From Symbiodinium natans (lineage: Eukaryota > Sar > Dinophyceae > Suessiales > Symbiodiniaceae), in contig CAJNDS010000172.1 in assembly GCA_905221605.1 (NCBI GenBank), forward strand, positions 177,501 through 206,846: DNA of 29,346 nucleotides. Direction: 5' to 3'. The position numbers and the translations under genes were made by a program. Position 1 is the first letter of the stretch; every line of letters begins with the position of its first letter. The notes below the pieces were generated by a model. That model was not told the DNA's origin. It ran no database searches and worked only from the letters and a program-made list of their open reading frames with translations. Shown piece after piece: positions 1 to 8,910 of this stretch.

Positions 1-110
1 TGAGGGTTTAGGGCACATGGTAGGGTGTAGGGGTTGAGGGTTTAGGGATTTTAGGGGCTGAGGGTTGAGGGGTGCCGGTAAGACGAGGTGTTGGATAGGG
101 GTTCAAGGTC
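1..110. repeat. degenerate TTTAGGG-orientation telomere-like DNA
   Basis: G-rich degenerate telomere-like repeats (gagggtttaggg, tagggtgtagggg, gggatttta) read in the G-strand direction. This is opposite to the long CCCTAAA block that follows. The window therefore does not simply start at a chromosome tip; it begins in rearranged telomeric or subtelomeric sequence. Confidence 0.7.
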
Positions 111-120
111 AAGTATTGGG

Positions 121-405
121 AGCTCCAAATGCCTAAACCACAACCCCAAAGCCCAAGCCCTAAACCCGAAACCCCGAAACCCCGAAACCCCGAAGCCCCG
201 AAGCCCTAAAACTAGAACTCCTCAGACAGGGGCAGTGCAGGGAAGTATGGAAGGACTGTACAGGACTAAACCCTTTGGGGGAATTCCTTAACCCTTAAAC
301 CCTAAACCCTAAACCCTAAACCCTAAACCCTAAACCCTAAACCCTAAACCCTAAACCCTAAACCCTAAACCCTAAACCCTAAACCCTAAACCCTAAACCC
401 TAAAC
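121..405. repeat. CCCTAAA telomeric repeat block 1
   Basis: From about 121 to 215 the repeats are degenerate (ccctaaacccgaaaccccgaa). After a short unique piece (about 216-288) there is a near-perfect run of CCCTAAA units from about 292 to 404. CCCTAAA on the + strand is the orientation expected for a left chromosome end. The TTTAGGG type is used by plants, dinoflagellates and several other protists. Confidence 0.9.
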
Positions 406-526
406 TACCCCCAAACCCCGAAACCCTAAAGCTCTACACCCTTTGGGAAGAAATTCGAGCATCCTCTTCACAGGGAGCAGCGCCGGAGCCTGCAGCGCCT
501 CAAGAGGCCAGTTCTACGTCGCTCTA
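406..526. other. unique insert inside telomeric repeats
   Basis: About 120 bases of mostly non-repetitive DNA interrupt the telomere tract, including a stretch at 441-525 with no telomere-like units. No ORF or RNA signal is apparent. It may be a small insertion or a junction between two telomere tracts. Confidence 0.6.
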
Positions 527-1100
527 AACCCTAAACCCTAAACCTTAAACCCTAAACCCTAAACCCTAAACCCTAAACCCCTAAACCCTAAACCCTAAAC
601 CCTAAACCCCTAAACCCTAAACCCTACACCCCTAAACCCCTAAACCCCTAAACCCCTAAACCCCTAAACCCCCCCTAAACCCCTAAACCCCTAAACCCCT
701 AAACCCCTAAACCCCTAAACCCCTAAACCCCAAAACCCTAAACCCTAAACCTTAAAACCAAACCCCTAAACCCCTAAAACCCCTAAACCCCTAAACCCCT
801 AAAACCCCCCCTAAACCCCTAAACCCCCCCTAAACCCCCTAAACCCCCTAAACCCCCTAAACCCCTGAACCCCTGAAGCCTTAACCTTGAACCGTGAACC
901 TTGAACCGTGAACCTAGCCTTAAACCCTAAACCCTAAACCCTAAACCCTAAACCCTAAACCCTAAACCCTAAACCCTAAACCCTAAACCCTAAACCCTAA
1001 ACCCTTAACCCTTAACCCTTAACCCTAAACCCTAAACCCTAAACCCTAAACCCTAAACCCTAAACCCTAAACCCTAAACCCTAAACCCTAAACCCCGAAA
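527..1100. repeat. CCCTAAA block 2 with a C4-C7 variant core
   Basis: CCCTAAA units at about 527-600 give way to a block at about 605-865 in which most units have four or more C residues (cccctaaa, ccccccctaaa). A degenerate piece follows (cttgaaccgtgaac, 866-915), then near-perfect CCCTAAA units from about 918 to 1095. The grouping of variants into blocks is visible directly. Confidence 0.9.
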
Positions 1101-1625
1101 CCCTAAAAGCCGTGGTTGGGAAGGGTTGGGGGTTCAGGGCCACGGGTACAGGATTTCGGGGTTTAAGGTGTCGGGCTTGGGGTTTAGGGCTTCGGGTGGT
1201 TCAGGGCGTCTCGGCAGCACGGTACCCCGACACACCCAGGGTGTGGCTTGAATCCCGAGTTCAATGCTTTAAAACTTTTTTTTTATAAGCCAATGTTGCT
1301 AGTTAAAATAAGATGCCTGATTCATTTTCGAAGCTGTGTGGTTGGTTCAAGACAGTCAAACCCCAGAGTCGTAAATGCCCACGCCCATGTGAAACCTGCC
1401 CACCGACGTCATTGTGTCAGACAACAGGCACTCCCTGCAAGTTTAACATTTGAGTAACAGTAAGACCGGAATTGGGGTCTAGGGTTTAGGGTCTGGGTGT
1501 AGTGCTGCCAGGTCCATTAAACCCAGGTGGCTGTCAGACACGCCGAGCCCGGGCGCCCAGTGGTTTGGGAGTTTAGGATTTAGGTGCTTAGTCGGTTTAG
1601 GGTTTAGGCTAGGGGGTTCGTCAGA
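1101..1625. repeat. subtelomeric spacer with G-strand telomere-like remnants
   Basis: At 1112-1205 and again at about 1470-1615 the sequence carries ggtttaggg, ggggtttagg and similar degenerate units in the orientation opposite to the preceding block. The part between them (about 1210-1465) is unique; a 69-codon ORF at 1248-1457 has no recognisable features and is not called as a gene. Confidence 0.6.
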
Positions 1626-1654
1626 CGCAAGTGCTTGCAATTGAAAGCCGGTGT

Positions 1655-2050
1655 GCCTTGGCCCTTTCGGGGCGAGCCATGGCCCGGCAGGCCAGGTGTG
1701 ACATGGCCCTCAGTAAGACTGGGGTGAGCCATGTCCCAGGTCTGGGGACGGTGAGCCTTGGCCCCAGCTGGGCGTGCCATGGCCCGGGAGGCCAGGTGTG
1801 ACATGGCCCTCAGTAAGACTGAGGTGAGCCATGTCCCAGGTCTGAAGCGGTGAGCCTTGGCCCCAGCCATTTGCTGGGCGGGCCATGGCCCTGAGTAAGA
1901 CAGGCGAGCCATGGCCCCAGGTCTATGCCATGGCCCTTGCGCAAGATGTGGTGAGCTGTTGGCCCCAGCAGTAATGCTGGGCGTGCCTTCAGCGTGCAGT
2001 GGTGCGTTCGTTGGCCCTTGCTGGGTGAGCCATCGGCCCACTGTCTGACA
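1655..2050. repeat. GC-rich tandem repeat, 100-bp period
   Basis: Two well-conserved copies start at about 1655 and 1755: the marker gacatggccctcagtaagac recurs exactly 100 bases apart (cagtaagact at 1711 and 1811). A third, rearranged copy follows, with further partial units built on gagccatggcccc and gagccttggcccc. The minus-strand ORF across it (1604-2041) is a by-product of the repeat and looks non-coding. Confidence 0.8.
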
Positions 2051-2621
2051 CAGGTGCGCTGCTACTGGCGGCCCTGTTCGAGTTGGCCCCTTCGGGTGAG
2101 TCGTGATGATTCAGGTGAGCTGCTGGCTTGGTGCCAACGGCCCTGAGTCAGACCATTGGCCTCAGTCAGCTGAGCGTGCCAATGGGTCACTAAGGTACCA
2201 GGTCAGACGTGTGGCAGTGGTGCGCCAAGATTCTTGAGTTTGAGAGTTTGAATGAATTAGAATAATAAATAAGTCTGCGAGCTGTCAGGGTCAGACTTAA
2301 TAATCATTGAATGTCAAATCCTTTGCTCAGGCCGAGCCAACAACTTCGTGGCATTTTCGGACCTGCAGGCCCGAATACTATTAATTGCTTAATTGCCCAC
2401 TCAGCAGATTTATTTACTTGTTTCATTTCATTCATGCAGCCAGACCAGCATGGCATGAGGTTTGACACAGTGATTCTATCGGCCCAAGTCAGCCAGAGTC
2501 GGAGGCCATCGTAATTGTCCGTAGGCCAGGGTCAGGGCCGTGATTCTTTCCGACGAGCGCCTTGCACACAGTCAGACGCAGTCTAGCCAGCTCTACTATT
2601 TTTTTGAGTCGCAGCTAAGCC
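2051..2621. other. no gene seen
   Basis: Mixed spacer with AT-rich patches (about 2255-2310) and four TCAGAC copies. The short ORF at 2311-2514 has no supporting features. It probably holds the upstream region or an upstream intron of the gene starting at 2622. Confidence 0.4.
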
Positions 2622-3260
2622 ATGGTGCGTAAGCGCAAGGCCGAGATGTACGGGAAGCCCCACTTCAAAAAGGGCAAGAGGCTGAGGAATCGGTTAGCTT
2701 CCGATTCCAAGTCAGACGCACCCTGCGTTGGCGACAAGGACAAGGACAATGCGAAAGCAGAACCTGATGATTCTGATGCTGGGTTGTCAGACTCCAACAC
2801 GTTACTTCTGCCTGGTGACAGTGAAGATTCTGATGCTGGGTCGTCAGACTCCAACAGGACGTTACTTCTGCCTGGTGCATTGGTCGGAGAGACGTTTCCG
2901 AATCCTGACAAGTCAGACCCGGCCAAAAATCGAAGCAGGGATGCAACGCTGAAGGAGAAGCTGGCCACCAATGCTGCGAAGGCCAGGGCCAAGGCCAAGA
3001 CCCGGTCAAACCAGCCGGCGCAGAAGTCGCCGCAGCAGAAAAAATGGCTGTCAGATTCCTGGTGGAACACTTCGTCGAAATGGCAGCAGCGGCCAAGCTG
3101 GCAGTGGCATTCCTCAGGCTGGCGGTCGTCAGACTGGTCGAGCGGGTATGACTGGTCCCACAAGTCCGAGTCCAGACCGAGCAGCAGCCTAGTCCCAGCG
3201 TCAGACGCTGCCAGCGCAAGTCTGGCCGAGGCTTTTGCTCCTGGGCATCATTGGTTTCAG
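2622..3260 (+). CDS. unknown Lys/Ser/Asp-rich protein with SDW-rich tail (exon)
   Basis: The function is not recognised. The ORF opens at an ATG with a basic segment (MVRKRKAEMYGKPHFKKGKR), suggestive of nuclear targeting. An acidic Ser/Asp-rich middle contains two 19-residue repeats ending in TLLLPG. A Lys/Ala-rich stretch (AKARAKAKTR) and a Trp-rich tail with WRSSDWSSGYDW follow. Much of the Ser-Asp content comes from TCAGAC copies read in frame. The exon probably ends before the GT at 3261 (ttcag/gttttt), because the continuation is a low-complexity Phe/Tyr run. The minus-strand ORFs here are less convincing because the + frame has coherent basic, acidic and basic blocks. A similar SDW tail is found in the gene at 5952-6767. 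Confidence 0.6.
2769..2882 (+). repeat. 57-bp in-frame tandem duplication
   Basis: The segment starting gattctgatgctggg at 2769 is repeated at 2826. The second copy has a 3-base insertion (aacacg to aacaggacg) and a few substitutions. Each copy contains one TCAGAC and encodes a repeat of about 19 residues (DSDAG...TLLLPG). Frame is preserved, which supports the ORF being coding. Confidence 0.85.
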
Positions 3261-3484
3261 GTTTTTTTCTATAATTTTATTTTTATTAATAAAATGTGAC
3301 AATGTATCAAATTATTAATTGTTTTTGCCTTCGTAAAGTCAGACAAGCTCAGGTCAAGCTGGCGGACAAAACGATAGACCTCATCGGTGCCATGCAGGAC
3401 TCTTCAACAAACATTTAATAATAATAATAATAGCTATTTTTTAAATAATCAATGTCAATTGAAGAATTCACCGCTCCCTGCCAG

Positions 3485-3811
3485 ACGACGCCACCTCCAC
3501 CGTCAGACGTGCCAGAGCCTCACTGCACAGTGCCTCACCGCCCGGTTCCTAGCCCGGGAGCAGCTCGTACTCCTGTACAGACGAACTGTAAGACGGAGTG
3601 ACCGACCAAAGGTCTTGCGTCCGTCAGACTCAGAAAGGTCTTGTGTCCGTCAGACTCAGAGCAAGCGGCGATGGCTGAGTTTTCGAAAAGTCTCTTGAGT
3701 GAGTTCATTAGGGCGGCGTCTTTGGTTTGTAGCTCCGTATGTGCGACCCCTCCCCTGGTGTTCCCGTGCATTTCATCACTGTGCAGGTTGTGGCAGCACC
3801 TCGTCAGATGA
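3485..3811 (+). CDS. possible proline-rich two-exon segment
   Basis: This is a tentative reading. After an acceptor-like ctgccag the frame TTPPPPSDVPEPHC... runs to 3587. Removing 3588-3653 (starts GTAAGAC, ends GTCAG before AC, 66 bases) continues the frame as YSEQAAMAEFSKSLLSEFIRA and on to a stop at 3809-3811. The product is unknown; it could be downstream exons of the 2622 gene or an upstream part of the 4258 gene. An alternative without splicing is a basic 103-codon ORF at 3387-3698, which looks less natural. Confidence 0.3.
3611..3660 (+). repeat. 26-bp tandem duplication containing TCAGAC
   Basis: ggtcttgcgtccgtcagact at 3611 is followed at 3637 by ggtcttgtgtccgtcagact. The two copies differ at one base in this core. 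Each includes GTCAGAC. Confidence 0.85.
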
Positions 3812-4257
3812 TGTTGGGGCCTTGGATTGGTGTTGCAAGTGCAGCCTTGCTTTGCGTCATTCCTGAGTCAGACAGACTGGTCCTTCCGATTCCTCTTCAA
3901 CCTGCCCAGGTTTGGCTTTCAAACGACCACGGTTGGCGTTGGAGATGAGAAGGCATCGACGTCATTCATCGCTGTTTGAGTTTGCTCGCATGATTTGTCT
4001 GTGGGTGCATGGAGGCATTGAGAAGCAAGGTTTATATTTGCAGTGCAATTTTGCGACAAGCAGTGAGGAATATTGAATCTGAAGCACGGCACTTGTCAGA
4101 CTCGCGACATTACTAAAATAAAAGTAACAGTAAGCTGCACTACTGCCGTGGTTACCAGCTGATTCTCATTGTCAGTGTCAGTGACATTGTCAGACCGTGT
4201 CACTACTAATGTCCCTAGCGACTTAGTAGTAAGCAGTCAGGCAGACTCCTCGCAGCC

Positions 4258-4917
4258 ATGTCGTCCATTCCAGTCAGAGCGGACGATGACAATATCAGTA
4301 TTTCCAACCTCACGGAAATCTCCACTTTTTCTGAGGCAGACAGGAAGCTGGCAGAACGTGGTCAGACACCCCAGCCGGCTCCCACTCCAAAGGCTGCTGG
4401 TGGTCAGACGCCCCAGCCGGCTCCGAGTCCAACGCCTGCTGGCCCTCCACCCGAACCCTCGGTCGTGCGGCAAGGCATTCCAGCCTCAATGATGAGTCAG
4501 ACCCCCTTGCCAACAGTGCCAGAAGCTCCGACTCCTGCCCCGACTCCTGCCCCCGCCGCCGCCCACACCGGCGTACCCAGTGGGCCGGTCAGCAAAGCCT
4601 ATATGAAAAAAAAAGGTTCCGTCAGTCAGGCCACGACGAGATCCCAGTCGCAGCCGCCGCCCAAGACCAGAACCCAGGCAGCAGCGTCAGATGGCCAGCC
4701 ACCTTCCCAGCCCAACACGTCGTCATCAGACGGTCAGCCACGTTCCCAGCCCAAGGCAGGGCAGGCAAGTCAGAGTCGGCCCATGACCGTCAGGACATGG
4801 AGCACCGATGACCTGCAGAAGTGGCAAAGGCTGCTCATGGAAACCCTCAGGGAAAGGGTTCCGCAGCGGGAGGCCGAGATTCTCCACGCAGCCGTCAAAC
4901 GGTGCTGCTTGGGTTAA
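4258..4917 (+). CDS. unknown Pro/Gln-rich protein
   Basis: A 219-residue ORF whose start is the first in-frame ATG. Residues 1-35 are acidic and Ser-rich. Residues about 36-180 are low-complexity Pro/Gln/Ala/Ser with repeats (GQTPQPAPTPKAAG, SDGQPPSQP). Only the last ~45 residues look folded: STDDLQKWQRLLMETLRERV followed by REAEILHAAVKRCCLG, probably two amphipathic helices. No enzyme motif is seen. The low-complexity part owes many Gln-Thr and Ser-Asp pairs to TCAGAC copies. It could be a disordered nuclear or RNA-binding protein, but this is only inferred from composition. It may be one exon of a larger gene covering 2.6-6.8 kb, since neighbouring exons have similar composition. Confidence 0.6.
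   Translation: MSSIPVRADDDNISISNLTEISTFSEADRKLAERGQTPQPAPTPKAAGGQTPQPAPSPTPAGPPPEPSVVRQGIPASMMSQTPLPTVPEAPTPAPTPAPAAAHTGVPSGPVSKAYMKKKGSVSQATTRSQSQPPPKTRTQAAASDGQPPSQPNTSSSDGQPRSQPKAGQASQSRPMTVRTWSTDDLQKWQRLLMETLRERVPQREAEILHAAVKRCCLG
4361..4444 (+). repeat. 42-bp in-frame tandem duplication
   Basis: gtcagacaccccagccggct at 4361 recurs at 4403 as gtcagacgccccagccggct. It encodes two 14-residue units (GQTPQPAP[TS]P..AG). A second duplication of about 39-45 bp lies at about 4684-4757 (SDGQPPSQP / SDGQPRSQP). Each unit begins with a TCAGAC or TCAGAT copy. Confidence 0.85.
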
Positions 4918-5285
4918 CATTAGCCAGACAATGTTTCAGCCTGCTCACCCAATCAGTTGACTGTCAGAATGCCGCGTCCAATTGAGGTTGGAACGCGATC
5001 CCGTCTGTGCCCGTGCCGACGGCGCCCAAGGCCACCAGGAGCGACGCCATCGATGGTTTCGTTGCTCGGGCCTCACATCAGCAAGACTGTTAATTAAGTA
5101 CAGTATCGATACTGATTATTATTCGTTTTGAACATTTCTAGTCAGGCAAGCAATTTAATAACCACAACGCGTCGGCTGCTCCTGTGTTGCTGTCAGATAA
5201 TGGACCACGTGGCCCAACACAGCCCGGCAATGTATTGGGCCCTCCAACGCCTGGAGGTGGACCGCGGCGCCTCATCTGAATCCGA
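4918..5285. other. spacer or introns; no clear gene
   Basis: No convincing exon. A short Pro/Gly-rich open frame near 5192-5276 (SDNGPRGPTQPGNVLGPPTPGG) might be an exon of the surrounding low-complexity gene, but no boundary can be fixed. An AT-rich piece at 5088-5135 looks intronic. Confidence 0.35.
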
Positions 5286-5453
5286 ATGATTGAATCCTCA
5301 GACAGCCGTGGCCGCCATGACATTGTCATACTGCCAGAAAGTCTGAGTGTGCTTCAGGTCGTCTTGGCCACGATGACACATCCAAGTCGCGTCAGAGCAC
5401 AGGCGTACGCCGCTGAGCTCGTGTACAAGCTCGTCAGTGGCTTGGATAATTAG
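5286..5453 (+). CDS. small unknown ORF or terminal exon
   Basis: A 55-codon frame starting at an ATG (MIESSDSRGRHDIV) and ending in TAG at 5451-5453. The part ILPESLSVLQVVLATMTHPS followed by RVRAQAYAAELVYKLVSGLDN looks like a compact helical segment, unlike the random frames around it. The product is unknown. It may be the 3' exon of a gene that begins upstream. Confidence 0.35.
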   Translation: MIESSDSRGRHDIVILPESLSVLQVVLATMTHPSRVRAQAYAAELVYKLVSGLDN

Positions 5454-5951
5454 AATTAAGTTAATTTTAATTCAATTCGCCTGCATTCATAAAGCTTCGC
5501 TTAGCTTATGTCAGACAAGGACATGTCAGACTGTCTTATGCCCAAGGACAATGGGTGGCGTACGACAGGGCGCACCACTACCGCGACTCGAATCACCTGA
5601 TAGCTGGCTGGGCTCACGAGAAAGAGTACTTGCTCAGTGCCTGGACTTGTGTCAGACAATGACATGTCAATGATTTCATTTCAAGATTGCTTGTCAGACT
5701 TGTCAGAGTCTAATTTTGTCTTGCAACTAAGTGAGTCTTCACCCACAGTCGTGGGATTACACCGTGTCAGACTGGTACCCGTACAAGTGCTTCCGAACAG
5801 TCGGCTGTCAGACTGAACCTCGGGCTGCAAACTGACATTATTATTCTTTATTATCTTTTGCTAGCAACGTTGTGTTTGTCATTGTTCCTGGTCCTGCCTC
5901 TCAGTCAAATCTGAGGAAGTACCGGCACCTCCGCCAGGACCGCCCCCCACG
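5454..5951. other. spacer rich in TCAGAC
   Basis: No convincing coding frame. The segment holds six TCAGAC copies between about 5509 and 5815, several within GTGTCAGAC or TTGTCAGAC contexts, and AT-rich patches at about 5445-5475 and 5835-5860. It is likely a promoter region or an intron of the next gene. Confidence 0.4.
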
Positions 5952-6194
5952 ATGCCCCTTCCTCCGACACCTCCGGCAGACGACGAAGCTGAAGGTGGTG
6001 CTGGTCCCTCGACGCCTGGCCAGCCGTCGGACACTGGTCCTCCTGCTGATGCGAAGGCCACAGGTCAGTCAGACGCCGTCAAGGCCGACGACGACAGCCA
6101 GGAAACGCAGCAGGAGCAATTTTATGATCCGGAGGAGCCGGCGACGCCGAAGCAAGATGCCGCTCGGAATCGGACTAGTGCAATGCTAAAGTTA
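5952..6194 (+). CDS. SDW-tail protein, predicted exon 1
   Basis: The ATG opens a Pro/Ala/Asp-rich frame (MPLPPTPPADDEAEGGAGPS) that becomes acidic and Gln-rich and ends AARNRTSAMLKL. The exon is placed up to 6194 because the following GTAATT is a donor in phase 0. The next acceptor (ctgcag at 6331-6336) then continues the same frame. Function unknown; composition suggests a largely disordered protein. Without splicing the frame runs into a Val/Ile/Phe run and a stop, which supports the intron. Confidence 0.5.
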
Positions 6195-6336
6195 GTAATT
6201 ATTTTTGTGTTAGTTTAATTATTGTTATATTATGTTTTTGTATTTTATTATGATTATTACTATGAATTATTATTATTATTATTGTATCCTACTATTTAGC
6301 TGTGGCAGTGTGTGTGTGTGTGTGTGCATGCTGCAG
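6195..6336 (+). other. predicted GT-AG intron with GT microsatellite
   Basis: A 142-base interval starting GTAATT and ending CTGCAG. It is very AT-rich (tattattattattattgt) and carries a (GT)n run of about 18 bases just before the acceptor. The neighbouring exons are joined in phase 0. Confidence 0.5.
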
Positions 6337-6767
6337 GCTCACTGGGATCCGAGTCAGACCGGCCAAAAGGACCTTTGCCCCGAGCAGGTCAGACAAGTTC
6401 TGGAGCAGTGGTGGGCTGAAAAGATGTCACCCGACGCCAGCCAGGGCGATGGTAAGACAAACCCAGGCCCTTCAACCCCCAACTTTGGTCAGACAGCGAG
6501 TCAGACGGCAGCCCCCAGCGTCCCGGTCCCCAATGCCGAGCCAGACCAAGCCCAGAACCGTCAGACAGTGAGGCGTCTTGGAGCAGCCACGGCGATCATT
6601 CCTGGAAGGATGGGCGGCATGGCTGGAATCCCGGGTGGCGACAGAGGCAGTCAGACTGGTCTGTGTCAGACTGGAAATCCTCAGACTGGAAATCCTCAGA
6701 CTGGAATTCGTCAGACCGGTGGGGTGGCAACTGGCCTGGCCGGGACTTGAACAGAGGGCGGCGATAA
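6337..6767 (+). CDS. SDW-tail protein, predicted exons 2 and 3
   Basis: Exon 2 (6337-6451) reads AHWDPSQTGQKDLCPEQVRQ then VLEQWWAEKMSPDASQGD. Removing 41 bases, 6452-6492 (begins GTAAGAC, ends GGTCAG), shifts the frame so that it continues DSESDGSPQRPGP and then SDSEASWSSHGDHSWKDGRH. The tail has repeated SDW units (SDWSVSDWKSSDWKSSDW) and ends NWPGRDLNRGRR with TAA at 6765-6767. The unspliced frame gives a less plausible QTGNPQTGNPQTG run. Function is unknown; the Trp/Ser/Asp and Arg/Gly tail resembles that of the 2622 ORF, so the two may be paralogues. Confidence 0.45.
6649..6720 (+). repeat. 15-bp repeats of TCAGACTGGAAATCC type
   Basis: Five TCAGAC copies follow one another. The last four are in near-perfect 15-base steps (TCAGACTGGAAATCC, twice, then variants). 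In the third-exon frame each gives Ser-Asp-Trp plus two residues. Confidence 0.8.
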
Positions 6768-7348
6768 GTCTCAGGACTTGATGTCAGACAGGCGACACTG
6801 TAGTACTAAATCAGACAATTCAATTAAATCACATAAGAAGTGGCTAGCTGTTGTCGGGACCAGTCCTGCGTCTGACTTGCCCTCCGGAATTTTGTCTTAG
6901 TGCCAAAGGCGCGAGACCGACCTTAATTGTGGCTTCTCAGACCGCGACATGTCAAAAGAAGTGATATCTGCCGTTGCCTGAGTCAGCTTGTTCAACAGAT
7001 CAGTTTACATGTGAATAATAATGTGCAGTTCATCAGACATCAGCATTGTCTTGTCTGGGCAGGTCCAGGTCTTCGTTTCCTCGTGGCCGGGTGGCCTGGT
7101 GCAGTCAGACTTGGCGCTTGAATTCTTGAACTTGCAATGTGGTCAGTCAGTGTTCTTGTGACTCTGTGCTATTTTTTGGCGCAGCCTCGACAGCCAGACC
7201 CACTCACCAGGAGCTGAATCACAAACCACTTAGACTGCCCAGCTGTGCTCAAAAAATTCCCGGAACTCAACTGGTCAGGCATAAGAAAGTTGTCAGACAT
7301 AAGAACTTGCCAAAGTTTAAAGTAGTAAGCCAGACCGTCATAATAATA
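6768..7348. other. spacer; no clear gene
   Basis: Contains five TCAGAC copies and AT-rich patches but no convincing exon. The frame upstream of 7349 stays open to 7139 but translates to Cys/Ser-rich and basic noise (MVSQCSCDSVLFF...), so it is not accepted as the gene start. Confidence 0.4.
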
Positions 7349-7953
7349 ATGTCAATTAGGGCTCGGAGCCCTGACATCGCTCACCAGCGACGCTGCGTTG
7401 AGCGACATGGTAGCCTCAAGAAGGCAGTCAGACTTTGCAACCGTTGCTTCTACATCAAGAATCGCCGGAAGTGGCTAAAGGAGTTTGATTGGTTGGTGGA
7501 GTCAGACGAAACCGAGTTCTGGGGCCTGGGCTGCAAGTATTGTCGCGACTATGGTAAGACTCGCCCACAGGATTCGACACGTGGGGCGGTGTCTTGCCGC
7601 GCGTCTGTGTGGATGCGATGTAAGAAGGGTGCTGACGGAGTGCTTCAAAAGATTGACCTTGGCAGACACGCCAGCAACACCGACTTTCACAAGGTTGCAA
7701 TGAAGGCTTTTCTGCAAGGGCAGTCAGACTCCGTCGCCGCTGCAGCAGACTCCCAGTCAGATGAGTGCCTTTTTGGCCCCACAGCTGCCCAGATCCGTTT
7801 AGCGTTAGAGGTGGTTCGCACACCCTTGGGGGCCCAGGCAGCGGAGTTCGTCAGACGAGCTGAGCTTGCCAACAGGTCAGACGCTAGCAACTACCCTGTG
7901 GCACACAACAAAGCGTATGACCACGAGCGCATTGTGGGGTGCCTTGCCAAGGT
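7349..7953 (+). CDS. TTF/BED-like zinc-finger exon of a hAT-transposase-like gene
   Basis: From the ATG at 7349 the protein reads MSIRARSPDIAHQRRCVERH.... CxxC pairs lie at residues 30/33 (CNRC) and 62/65 (CKYC). W-[x5]-W occurs in RKWLKEFDWL ahead of the second pair, and LGRHASNTDFH provides two His after a long spacer. The order W..F.W, CxxC, His..His matches the N-terminal zinc finger of hAT-type transposases and their domesticated relatives (TTF/BED-like), which bind DNA. The rest of the exon (residues ~125-200) is a helical region of unknown function. The exon probably ends at 7953 (AAGGT/GTTGTG); removing 7954-8046 (93 bases, GT...CCCAG) continues the frame as YDDDRILFKKNKVL. The family call is by motif only. 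Confidence 0.5.
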
Positions 7954-8046
7954 GTTGTGCTTCTGTCGCACTTACGGTCATTGCCTGCTGTAGTTGGACG
8001 GCATACCCTGCCAGAGTAATAATCACCAGTGCTGCAATTTGCCCAG

Positions 8047-8116
8047 GTATGACGACGATCGCATCCTGTTCAAGAAGAACAAAGTCCTCTCCACCGGGTG
8101 GGCCGAGGACATACTT
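8047..8116 (+). CDS. second exon of the zinc-finger gene
   Basis: After the acceptor tttgcccag at 8038-8046 the frame from 7349 continues VYDDDRILFKKNKVLSTGWA and EDIL, up to a GTTAGC donor at 8117. Beyond this the sequence loses coding character and enters the satellite-like region. The segment is too short for a functional assignment. Confidence 0.45.
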
Positions 8117-8249
8117 GTTAGCACTGGGGGACTGGCATTGGGCGTCGCGACTTTGATTTTCATGTTCTTCCAAGACTCAAAACTAAGCATAGATGTTTAC
8201 TCTTGTGAACTTTCTTTGTGTCACTGGAAACACCAGGGTGCCCCGAAAG

Positions 8250-8910
8250 TGGCATTTAATTATTTGAGTTCTGAATGGCAAGCAGTGAAACCTTTTCGTT
8301 GCACAGGCAAGGCCCCCAAATGCATTTTTGGCCACCGACGTGTGCGTGGTGTGCTTTTTTTCCAGGCTCTGAAGCAGTCTGCTGTTGAGTTTTGCTCGGA
8401 CCAGCCGACCCCTTGCTGGGATCTGCAAACGCACTTTTGGCTGCTGAAAGCGTCTGTGGCGTGCTCCTTTCTGGGTTTGGATGGGTCACTACCTGTCGGA
8501 CTACCCCTTACTGTCTGTCTTGGCCCATTGGTGAGGTTGTGGTCAGGCTATTACACCTTAGGTGCAGCCAGTCCTGATGCTTGACTCCTTGTCAGAGGCA
8601 TATCTGCTTCTTCTGGGTCTGGTGTTTCGAATTCCAAATGGAACTGACGCCAGACAGTTTGGGCAGCTGAAAATGCATTTGGGGGCCTCGGCTGTCAGGG
8701 GTTTTGTTTACTAGTAAAGACCTGGACCCTTTAAACCTGCGGCAAAGCGCACCGGATACGCTTTCATCATTTAAAAATGCGTTTGGAGAACTCGGCACGT
8801 GGTAGTCTGAGAGGTCTGACCCTGAGTCCATTCAACCCTACACAGAACACGCCACGGACGTGTTCAGCAGCTGAAAGTGTGTTTGGGGTCTTCGGCTGGT
8901 ACCAGCAGCT
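8250..8910. repeat. diverged outer copies of the ~100-bp satellite
   Basis: Pieces such as ccaaatgcatttttggcc (about 8319), ctgcaaacgcacttttggctgctgaaagcgtctgtgg (about 8423), gcagctgaaaatgcatttggggg (8665) and cagctgaaagtgtgtttggg (8870) match the core of the downstream satellite but are more diverged and irregularly spaced. They form the decayed edge of the array. The 8392-8577 and 7994-8584 ORFs running through it are not believed. Confidence 0.65.

Noticed and set aside
5570-5610. tRNA T-arm-like gactcgaatcacc
   Set aside because: No acceptor, D-arm or anticodon stem could be paired around it.
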